Source: an uncultured Eubacteriales bacterium
GTDB taxonomy: Bacteria; Bacillota; Clostridia; Lachnospirales; Bianqueaceae
DNA: 10,123 bases
Direction: 5' to 3'
Assembly (NCBI GenBank): GCA_902493345.1
Contig: CABUPM010000081.1
Coordinates: 1 to 10,123, forward strand
The translations under genes were made by a program, and so were the position numbers. Within the stretch, counting starts at the first letter, position 1. The number at the start of each line of letters is the position of its first letter. Of this stretch, positions 1 through 5,210 are shown piece by piece. The notes beneath the pieces are model-generated. The model worked only from the letters and a program-made list of their open reading frames with translations, was not told the DNA's origin and ran no database searches.

Positions 1-1
1 A

Positions 2-406
2 TGCTGCTGCCAGATGGTTGGTTTTGCGGTGGCCAGCTTCCGGGAAAACGGATTTAACGGACTGATCGCACAGGGTCTAGGAACCTCCATGCTGCAGGTC
101 CCGAATATTGTGCGCAACCCGAAAATATGGATTCCGCCAACCTTGGCATCCGCTATTTTGGGCCCGGTTTCTACCATGCTGTTTCGAATGACGGACAACG
201 CGTCCGGTTCCGGAATGGGTACTTCGGGCTTGGTCGGCCAGTTTATGACATGGCAGGATATGTCCGCGGGAGAAGATCCGTGGATTCTGCTGCTCAAGAT
301 CCTGCTGCTGCACTTTATACTTCCTGCCGTATTGACGCTGGCAATCTCATTGTTGATGCGCAAAAAGGGTTGGATTCGAGACGGAGATATGAAGCTGGAA
401 CAATAA
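2..406 (+). CDS. PTS EIIC type-2 family membrane protein, C-terminal part (partial)
   Basis: This reading frame is open from the left edge of the window (codons Cys-Cys-Cys-Gln precede the first Met at 14), so the gene starts upstream. About 134 residues are present. The sequence shows small-residue-rich, membrane-type stretches: an amphipathic segment with FRENGFNGLIAQGLGTSML, a Pro-rich turn (NPKIWIPPTLASAILGP), a Gly-rich loop (GSGMGTSGLVG) and a final hydrophobic helix (ILLLKILLLHFILPAVLTLA). It ends with the charged tail KKGWIRDGDMKLEQ. From memory this pattern matches the PTS_EIIC_2 family, a group of EIIC-like membrane proteins of Firmicutes whose substrates are mostly unknown. They usually lack linked EIIA/EIIB domains. 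The family call is fairly secure; substrate and transport role are not. No intrinsic terminator is visible after the stop, so transcripts may read into the next gene. Confidence 0.8.
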   Translation, partial: CCCQMVGFAVASFRENGFNGLIAQGLGTSMLQVPNIVRNPKIWIPPTLASAILGPVSTMLFRMTDNASGSGMGTSGLVGQFMTWQDMSAGEDPWILLLKILLLHFILPAVLTLAISLLMRKKGWIRDGDMKLEQ

Positions 407-445
407 AAATAAACTCGAAAGATTTATAGAATCTGACAGGTGATT

Positions 446-478
446 TTGACAAAAACCTCCTTTTCCTCATGCTATAAT
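446..478 (+). promoter_or_regulatory. Extended -10 promoter for the four-gene membrane cassette
   Basis: A perfect TATAAT at 473-478 is preceded by TG at 470-471, giving an extended -10 (TGC-TATAAT). A TTGACA at 446-451 lies 21 bp upstream, too far for a standard -35. The extended -10 therefore probably carries most of the recognition, unless a regulator compensates for the long spacer. The expected transcript start is near 485, about 25 nt before the start codon at 510. The -10 lies in the loop of the inverted repeat annotated at 452-502. Confidence 0.6.
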
Positions 479-502
479 GGGCTGAGATCAAAAGGAGGTT
501 TT
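452..502 (+). repeat. 13-bp perfect inverted repeat enclosing the -10 box and the SD
   Basis: AAAACCTCCTTTT (452-464) is the exact reverse complement of AAAAGGAGGTTTT (490-502). Inside it, CTCA (466-469) can pair with TGAG (483-486) and GC (471-472) with GC (481-482), leaving TATAATGG as the loop. The right arm contains the SD of the gene at 510. RNA read through from the upstream PTS-type gene could fold into this stem and bury the SD. RNA started at the local promoter (about 485) lacks the left arm and leaves the SD free. It could instead act as a DNA operator. Confidence 0.7.
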
Positions 503-509
503 CAGTTAT

Positions 510-1013
510 ATGGAGCAGGGAATCTATTGGGACAGGAGGACGGAACAATACATCTTCAGTAATTGCAGCGCCCAGCCGGGAGAGCTGCAGGTATTTTATC
601 TGTTTGGTAAGGAATATCTTCTGGGACGGGAGCATTATTATGTAGTGAGGGCTGCGGCGGAAGCGGAGAATGAAGCGTTTCGGCGGGGAAGGATCCAGTT
701 CTCCTATTCGGCACGGACGGAGCTGGAAGAGCGGCGAAAGGAGTATTTTCCTGGGCTGTACGTTATGGGCTGGGCTGTGAATCAGCCCGGATACGGTATC
801 TATGATGTACAGAGGTATGCCGCGATGCATGAATGCTTCTTTGGGGAGTGTCCATTGTTTATGCTGCTGGACGGACGGGAGGAAGAATGCTCGGTATATC
901 TGTGGGAGAACCGCCGGCTGGAACGCCAGAGACAGTATAACCTGTTTGAAGATCCGCAGCCCCGGATGCTTGAAGCGGGAGGAAAATATTATGAAAAAAC
1001 GAAGTGTTCCTGA
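510..1013 (+). CDS. Small hypothetical protein, possible degenerate MPN/JAB-like domain
   Basis: The product is a 167-residue soluble protein with no signal peptide or membrane segment. I do not recognise a characterised function. The start at 510 is supported by AAAAGGAGG at 490-498. Residues 84-100 (YVMGWAVNQPGYGIYDV) resemble the GW-x-HSHP-GFG...D core of JAB/MPN metalloprotease-like proteins. The two metal-binding histidines are replaced (V90 and Q92), while the Gly-Trp, Pro-Gly and trailing Asp99 remain. A following hydrophobic strand (PLFMLLDGREEECSVYLWEN, 115-134) fits the next MPN strands. From memory, Lachnospiraceae encode related inactive MPN-like modules fused to LysM domains; no LysM is present here. 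It opens a cassette of overlapping membrane-protein genes, with 23 nt shared with the next gene, so its translation is probably coupled to theirs. The domain suggestion is an inference. Confidence 0.65.
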   Translation: MEQGIYWDRRTEQYIFSNCSAQPGELQVFYLFGKEYLLGREHYYVVRAAAEAENEAFRRGRIQFSYSARTELEERRKEYFPGLYVMGWAVNQPGYGIYDVQRYAAMHECFFGECPLFMLLDGREEECSVYLWENRRLERQRQYNLFEDPQPRMLEAGGKYYEKTKCS

Positions 1014-2052
1014 ATCGGTCAAGGCGGCTATGGTCATCATAGGGACGGTGATCGGAGCCGGATTTGCGTCGGGACAGGAAGTCATGCGTTTTTTTACCGG
1101 ATACGGGGGAAAAGGCCTGATCAGTATTGTGCTGTCAGGCCTTTTGTTCATATGGATATGCAGTCTGGTTCTTAAGGGGACGCAGACAGAGTATCAGGCA
1201 TATCTGGAGACACTGATGCCCAGAAGCGTGGCCGGTGCGGTACAGGGAGTGACCGTGGCCTTTACCCTCTTTTCCTACGGGGCGATGCTGGCCGGAAGCG
1301 GCGCGCTGGCCAGGCAGGAGATGGGGATCCATTATTACGCGGGCCTGTTGGGGATGGCGGCTGTCTCCGCGGCCATCCTGATTGCGGGAAAGGAGGGACT
1401 GATCTGGCTGAATCTCTTGGTCGTTCCGTTGATGATTGTGATGCTGATCTGGATATGTCTGAGCCATCTAGGGCGGCAGGCAGTAGAGAGCGCCTATCTT
1501 CAGGCATCGCCGCTTGTTCTCTCTTGGGAGGGGCTGACGGATCTGTGGTTTCTGGGGGACGGAATCCTCTATATATCGTATAATCTGCTGACGCTGATTC
1601 CGGTTCTGTGTACCCTGCGGGAAACACTGCACAGTGCAAGGGCAAGAAACGCGGCGGCAGTCCTGGGGGGCGGCGTTTTGATGTTCTTAAGTTTCATATT
1701 GGGGCTTGCATCCTTGGCAAATTATGATACAATGAAAGGGATGGAGATCCCGCTCCTGGCGCTTTTGCAGGGGCAGAGGCTGCAGAGCTTTTTGTGCTGC
1801 CTGGTGCTTTGGTGCGCCATGCTTACGACTGCGGTCTCAGACGGATATATCTGTATGGAATATCTGTGCCAACGGGGGATGCCGACACAGGCGGCCGGAT
1901 GTATTGTCGCGGGTCTCGGCATCATGATAGGCTGTCTCGGATTTTCATCACTGGTGGGTAAGGTCTATCCAATATTCGGAGTCCTGGGGCTGGGCTTGCT
2001 GGCAGCCGTCATACGCAGGGCATTCCTTAGAGAAAAGGAGCATTTTCATTGA
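991..2052 (+). CDS. YkvI family membrane protein (putative transporter)
   Basis: The product is a 353-residue polytopic membrane protein with roughly ten hydrophobic segments. The N-terminal signature GTVIGAGFASGQEVMRFF (residues 18-35) is the hallmark of the YkvI family. This family is distantly related to the LeuT/APC-fold transporters, in which such an unwound Gly-rich first helix often lines the substrate or Na+ site. No substrate is established, and I would not assign one. The start at 991 is chosen because GGAGG (978-982) lies 8 nt upstream and MKKRSVPESVKAAMVI matches the usual family N-terminus. The frame stays open upstream to 802, but that part only shadows the preceding gene. It overlaps the upstream gene by 23 nt and its stop TGA shares 4 nt with the next start, indicating one translationally coupled operon. 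Confidence 0.85.
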   Translation: MKKRSVPESVKAAMVIIGTVIGAGFASGQEVMRFFTGYGGKGLISIVLSGLLFIWICSLVLKGTQTEYQAYLETLMPRSVAGAVQGVTVAFTLFSYGAMLAGSGALARQEMGIHYYAGLLGMAAVSAAILIAGKEGLIWLNLLVVPLMIVMLIWICLSHLGRQAVESAYLQASPLVLSWEGLTDLWFLGDGILYISYNLLTLIPVLCTLRETLHSARARNAAAVLGGGVLMFLSFILGLASLANYDTMKGMEIPLLALLQGQRLQSFLCCLVLWCAMLTTAVSDGYICMEYLCQRGMPTQAAGCIVAGLGIMIGCLGFSSLVGKVYPIFGVLGLGLLAAVIRRAFLREKEHFH

Positions 2053-3473
2053 AAGATAAAGAAACCGAGCAGGAGAATCAGCGCGGGGCTGAAGAATTTA
2101 CGTGGGAAGAAGACACCTACGAAGAGAGGCAGACCGCGGAAAATAGAGAAGAACCGGAGGCGGAGGATCTGTTCGCACAGCCTTCCGAGGAGAAAAAGAC
2201 GGAAAAGAAGGAGCGGCTGGATCTGATTTATCCGGATCCGGCGCCGAAAGCCAAAAAGCCGGAGACAGAGGCAGGACAGCGAATTCAGAGTGCGAGAGCC
2301 AGGAAGTCCTATAAAAAAGGATTGCTGCTGGCCCTTTTTGCGATGTGCGTGGTCGTTGTGGTGGGACTCTTGATATCCTATGGATTTGGCGAAATGCTTC
2401 GGCACAATACCTCGTATACGCTGTGGGAGTCCGGAGATAAGATGGATCTTGCGGCAGAGAACAGCAGAATCAGCGGTACACTGGGAGGTCTGGTGCTTTC
2501 CGGCGGAGCCGACGGTTTGAGCGCATACGGAGAGGATCAGTCCATGCGGTGGAATATCTCTTACAAGATGTCCAATCCGGCACTGAAGGTTCTGGGAGAG
2601 TATGCACTGGTTGTGGATGTGGGAGGCAAAACGGTTTTGCTGTGCGACGCGGAGGGAATGGTATATTCCGCTATTACGCAGTATTCCGTATTGTCGGGAA
2701 CCCTCAACGCAAACGGTTGGGTTACAATCATCGGAGAGGACGGACTGCAGAACGAGGTCCTGGTCTATGACACGACGGGGACGCAGGTGCTGCGCCGAGT
2801 GACAGATTCCGCCGCCAATGGCCAGCCGATGTGCGCGGTCCTGAGTGAGGACCAGAAGACGCTTGTCACAGCTTATACTTCCTATGACGGCAGTTCGCTG
2901 ACGGGACGAGTGACGTTCTTTGACCTGTCCGTGTCCGGCGGAATCTATCAGGACCGGATCCAGGCCAACTTTACATATTCGGATCTGATCATCGCGGAGC
3001 TGTATCTGCAGGGCAGCCGGTTGGTCGCTGTGGGAGACAACCGGATTGTCGGCTATGATATCAGCGGTGTGCCGGAAGAAAAATGGAACACACAGCTGAG
3101 CAATCAGATTCGGATGGCGGATTATACGGATGGATATTATGCGGTCGTATATGGGACGGAATTGAGTCATATGGATGCCGGACTGGAAAACATGCTGGTA
3201 CTCTATAATATGAACGGAGAAGAAGTGTATCGGAAGCAGCTGGAGAATCCGTCGTTTTTACAGGCGATGGGAGGACAGTTTGTCTATGGAGAGGGCAGAA
3301 GCTACGTGTGCATAGACAATAAGGGCCGCAGCCGATGGTTTTATAACGCTTTGGAGGATGTGGAGGCCTTTTATTGGCTGACAGAGGGCAAGAGCGTATT
3401 GAAAGTAAGCGGCAGCAGCATCCAGACGATGAATGTTGTAGGCGCGGAAAAGGCGGAGGATAGAACGTCATGA
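2049..3473 (+). CDS. DUF5711 family single-pass membrane protein
   Basis: The product is a 474-residue protein beginning with TTG at 2049. The SD AAGGAG (2035-2040) lies 8 nt upstream and the start shares TTGA with the ykvI-like stop. No in-frame ATG occurs until inside the membrane helix, so TTG is the credible start. Residues 1-90 are highly charged and probably cytoplasmic, rich in Glu at first and Lys/Arg just before the membrane. A single hydrophobic helix spans about 91-111. The remaining 360 residues are a Gly/Ser/Thr-rich, beta-strand-dense extracytoplasmic region with recurring patterns such as YALVVDVGGKTVLLCDAEG and TLVTAYTSYDG, suggestive of beta-propeller-like blades. This architecture matches DUF5711, a Firmicutes family of unknown function. 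Its position between YkvI and CvpA proteins suggests an envelope role, which is an inference only. Confidence 0.8.
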   Translation: MKDKETEQENQRGAEEFTWEEDTYEERQTAENREEPEAEDLFAQPSEEKKTEKKERLDLIYPDPAPKAKKPETEAGQRIQSARARKSYKKGLLLALFAMCVVVVVGLLISYGFGEMLRHNTSYTLWESGDKMDLAAENSRISGTLGGLVLSGGADGLSAYGEDQSMRWNISYKMSNPALKVLGEYALVVDVGGKTVLLCDAEGMVYSAITQYSVLSGTLNANGWVTIIGEDGLQNEVLVYDTTGTQVLRRVTDSAANGQPMCAVLSEDQKTLVTAYTSYDGSSLTGRVTFFDLSVSGGIYQDRIQANFTYSDLIIAELYLQGSRLVAVGDNRIVGYDISGVPEEKWNTQLSNQIRMADYTDGYYAVVYGTELSHMDAGLENMLVLYNMNGEEVYRKQLENPSFLQAMGGQFVYGEGRSYVCIDNKGRSRWFYNALEDVEAFYWLTEGKSVLKVSGSSIQTMNVVGAEKAEDRTS

Positions 3474-4159
3474 ATCAGGCAGTCAAGGTTCTGCTGGACC
3501 TTTTGGTGATCTTTCTGTTCGTACTGGGGATCGCGAAAGGAGCCAAGAAGGGATTTGTACAGACACTGTATCAGGCGATACGGTGGATTGTGTGTATCAT
3601 TCTGGCGCAGATTCTGTATCCGTATGTAGCGGAGTTTTTGCAAAAGATCGGGCTGACCGGAATGCTTCAGAAGAGTCTGGAGGGCATGATCGGCTCGGCT
3701 ATGCAGGGTAGCGGGAACACAAGTATGATTCAATCACTGCCGCTGCCGGATTTTTTGAAGGATGTGCTGATCAGCAATGACAACAGTGTTGTCTATGAGC
3801 TTCTGAATGTAACGACGTTGACAGGCTATGTGGCGGCCTACCTGGCGAGGATGGCAGTCAACGCGCTGTCGATCCTGCTTCTGCTGGTGCTTGCGATCGT
3901 AGGGACCAAGCTGATCGGAACAGCGCTGGACATTCTGACCAAGCTGCCTGTGATTCACAGCCTCAACGCCTTTTTTGGGGGCCTAGCAGGAATCCTGTCC
4001 GGGATCTTCTATGTCTGGCTGCTTGGGCTGCTGGTATTTTTTGTGGCAGTCATTGGATCCCAGGCATGGCTGTCCGACGCGGCGGCGCAGACTGTATTGC
4101 TGGATTTCGCGAATGAATTCAATCCGCTGCTGCGCTGGGCGGTAAGTTTTACAAATTGA
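3470..4159 (+). CDS. CvpA family membrane protein
   Basis: The product is a 229-residue membrane protein with four hydrophobic segments near residues 4-23, 30-50, 126-150 and 167-196. A 75-residue loop lies between the second and third. LPVIHSLNAFFGGLAGILSG (159-178) fits the CvpA family signature, in which a conserved Leu-Asn pair precedes a Gly-rich final helix. CvpA was named for colicin V production in Escherichia coli and is linked there to envelope stress tolerance. Its biochemical function is unknown, and no bacteriocin genes are present here. ATG at 3470 overlaps the upstream TGA by 4 nt (ATGA), with GGAGG at 3455-3459. This is the last gene of the cassette. The stop at 4157 is followed within 12 nt by the next unit's promoter, and no terminator separates them. 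Confidence 0.85.
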   Translation: MNQAVKVLLDLLVIFLFVLGIAKGAKKGFVQTLYQAIRWIVCIILAQILYPYVAEFLQKIGLTGMLQKSLEGMIGSAMQGSGNTSMIQSLPLPDFLKDVLISNDNSVVYELLNVTTLTGYVAAYLARMAVNALSILLLLVLAIVGTKLIGTALDILTKLPVIHSLNAFFGGLAGILSGIFYVWLLGLLVFFVAVIGSQAWLSDAAAQTVLLDFANEFNPLLRWAVSFTN

Positions 4160-4170
4160 TCGAACCATAC

Positions 4171-4199
4171 TTGACAGTAGAGCATAAGCGCTATATAAT
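4171..4199 (+). promoter_or_regulatory. Consensus sigma-A promoter for the thiT unit
   Basis: TTGACA (4171-4176) and TATAAT (4194-4199) are both perfect hexamers with a 17-bp spacer. The predicted start is near 4206, just before the TPP aptamer. Control is therefore expected to lie in the leader RNA rather than at initiation. Confidence 0.9.
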
Positions 4200-4208
4200 A
4201 AGGGACGT

Positions 4209-4301
4209 ATTGCTGGGGGAGTCTGCGGACTGAGAAAGTATACGGGCAACCGTACTGACCCTTTGTACCTGATCCGGGTGATACCGGCGGAGGGAAGCAT
4301 G
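4209..4301 (+). promoter_or_regulatory. TPP riboswitch aptamer (THI element)
   Basis: The stretch carries the conserved TPP-sensing motifs in order. They are GGGGGAG (4215-4221), the pyrimidine-sensor CTGAGA (4230-4235), a variable P3 hairpin around 4238-4256, ACCCTTTGTACCTGAT across 4258-4273, and GATACCGG followed by CGGAGGGAAGC (to 4298) in the pyrophosphate-sensor arm. P1 closes by TGCT (4211-4214) with AGCA (4296-4299). Binding of thiamine pyrophosphate stabilises this fold and lowers downstream expression. The thiT gene directly below confirms the assignment. Confidence 0.95.
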
Positions 4302-4302
4302 T

Positions 4303-4322
4303 GTCCATTTGTCAGCATGGAC
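4303..4322 (+). promoter_or_regulatory. Linker hairpin in the TPP riboswitch leader
   Basis: GTCCAT (4303-4308) and ATGGAC (4317-4322) form a 6-bp stem with an 8-nt loop between the aptamer and the expression platform. It may hold the two apart or be part of the switching structure. No function can be read from sequence alone. Confidence 0.4.
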
Positions 4323-4338
4323 CGGGGTAGTCCTACTC

Positions 4339-4366
4339 TCCTCCTGAATTAAAGGAGGAATTTTTT
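4339..4366 (+). promoter_or_regulatory. Riboswitch expression platform: SD-sequestering hairpin with a U-tract
   Basis: TCCTCCT (4339-4345) pairs with AGGAGGA (4353-4359) around a 7-nt loop, burying the SD (AAAGGAGG, 4351-4358) of thiT. The stem is followed by A and six T residues ending immediately before the ATG at 4367. The same structure could therefore block ribosomes, end transcription, or both. In the ligand-free state CCTCC (4340-4344) could pair with GGAGG of the aptamer's 3' strand (4289-4293), freeing the SD. The choice of mechanism is inferred. Confidence 0.75.
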
Positions 4367-5005
4367 ATGCAGGAATTTTTTGAAGCTTGGTATGGACAGT
4401 TGACGACGGCAATTGTAGCGATTGTCCTGATTCTGGTAGGCGTTGGAATCAGCATGCGCGGTAAGAGCTCCAAGCAGGCCACAAGGATGCTGGTGTTCTC
4501 CGCGATGGCGATCGCTCTGGCGACAGTGCTGTCCTTTTTGAAGATTTTAGAGATGCCGCAGGGCGGTTCGATTACGCTTTTCAGCATGTTTGCGATTACA
4601 TTGATCGGTTATTTTTACGGACCGGCGCAGGGAATTCTCTGCGGCATGGCCTATGGTCTTCTGCAGATGATGATCGATCCGTATGTGATTCATCCGCTGC
4701 AGCTTCTGGTAGATTATCCGCTGGCTTTCGGAGCGCTGGGATTGTCCGGCTTCCTGAATAAGCGTCCCGACGGTCTGCTGGCAGGATACGTACTGGGTGT
4801 ATTCGGACGTCTGGTCATGGCTGTGATATCGGGCGTCGTCTTCTTCGCAGAGTATGCGGGAGATATGGATCCGTTTCTGTATTCCGTCGCTTATAACATT
4901 GCTTACCTGGGCGGAGAAGCTCTTCTGACCGCGGTCGTCTTTATGGTGATCCCGTCCGTCAAGAAGGCGGTGGAGAAGATCCGCGTGATGGCACAGGCAC
5001 AGTAA
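4367..5005 (+). CDS. thiT: ThiT, thiamine-binding S component of an ECF transporter
   Basis: The product is a 212-residue membrane protein that captures thiamine and works with the shared ECF module (EcfA, EcfA', EcfT, encoded elsewhere) for ATP-driven uptake. The S-component core begins near residue 41 with small residues spaced along the first core helix (FSAMAIALATVLSFLK, 44-59), where S components dock on EcfT. Family-typical stretches follow: LEMPQGGSITLFSMF (61-75), YGPAQGILCGMAYGLLQ (84-100), QLLVDYPLAFGALGLSGFL (112-130) and FFAEYAG (159-165). An additional hydrophobic helix (about 12-30) precedes the core, making it longer than the usual 180-200 residues. The start at 4367 is fixed by the SD in the riboswitch hairpin. 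Regulation by TPP is explicit in the leader. The unit is monocistronic, ending at a strong terminator. Confidence 0.93.
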   Translation: MQEFFEAWYGQLTTAIVAIVLILVGVGISMRGKSSKQATRMLVFSAMAIALATVLSFLKILEMPQGGSITLFSMFAITLIGYFYGPAQGILCGMAYGLLQMMIDPYVIHPLQLLVDYPLAFGALGLSGFLNKRPDGLLAGYVLGVFGRLVMAVISGVVFFAEYAGDMDPFLYSVAYNIAYLGGEALLTAVVFMVIPSVKKAVEKIRVMAQAQ

Positions 5006-5041
5006 ACTTTCAGGATAGTATTGCTAAAGAGATAAGCGTGC

Positions 5042-5088
5042 AAAAAACTCTGCAACCCGCTAGCTGACAAGGGTTGCAGAGTTTTTTT
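5042..5088 (+). terminator. Intrinsic terminator after thiT (bidirectional-looking)
   Basis: CTCTGCAACCC (5048-5058) pairs perfectly with GGGTTGCAGAG (5071-5081) around a 12-nt loop. Seven T residues (5082-5088) follow and six A residues (5042-5047) precede. The A-tract/T-tract symmetry means it could stop transcription from either strand. It separates the thiamine unit from the ectB-atp unit. Confidence 0.93.
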
Positions 5089-5105
5089 ATTTCTAAAAAA
5101 ATTCA

Positions 5106-5134
5106 TTGCATTTTATAGAGAATGGTGATAGAAT
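5106..5134 (+). promoter_or_regulatory. Promoter for ectB and the following atp genes
   Basis: TTGCAT (5106-5111) and TAGAAT (5129-5134) are separated by 17 bp, with an extended -10 TGA at 5126-5128. The predicted start is near 5141, giving a leader of about 70 nt before the ATG at 5211. The only structure noted in the leader is a weak 5-bp stem, GGGCT (5151-5155) with AGCCC (5175-5179). No known riboswitch pattern is visible there. Confidence 0.7.
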
Positions 5135-5210
5135 AAGAATGGCTCCAGGGGGGCTAGAATTATTATCCGGGGAAAGCCCGAGATTACAGTTGAAAAAGGA
5201 GAACAGTTTA

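Noticed and set aside
420..434. AGATT/AATCT stem after the PTS-type gene as a terminator
   Set aside because: The stem is five A/T-rich pairs with no following T-tract, so it would not terminate transcription.
446..451. TTGACA as the -35 of the cassette promoter
   Set aside because: The 21-bp spacing to TATAAT is too long for a normal sigma-A promoter. The extended -10 is the more secure element, so the hexamer is kept only as part of the annotated span.
802..990. Longer start for the YkvI family gene
   Set aside because: The extra 63 codons read a shifted frame of the upstream gene, rich in Cys and Arg. The ATG at 991 has its own SD and the family-typical N-terminus.
315..1151. 278-codon open frame on the minus strand
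   Set aside because: It lies antisense to the 510 and 991 genes, which have strong SDs and overlap structure. The peptide has no recognisable domain and a low-complexity Pro/Arg/Ser composition typical of shadow frames.
2046..3170. 374-codon open frame on the minus strand
   Set aside because: It is a complete shadow of the DUF5711 gene. The product is His/Arg/Leu-rich without domain features, and the forward gene has SD, TTGA/ATGA overlaps and a clear membrane helix.
5151..5179. GGGCT/AGCCC stem in the ectB leader
   Set aside because: Only five pairs with a 19-nt loop and no terminator, SD sequestration or known riboswitch motif nearby.
5106..5210. 35-residue N-terminal extension of EctB from a TTG
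   Set aside because: The region contains the promoter (TTGCAT-N17-TAGAAT), and ATG 5211 has AAAGGAG at ideal spacing and gives the normal EctB length.
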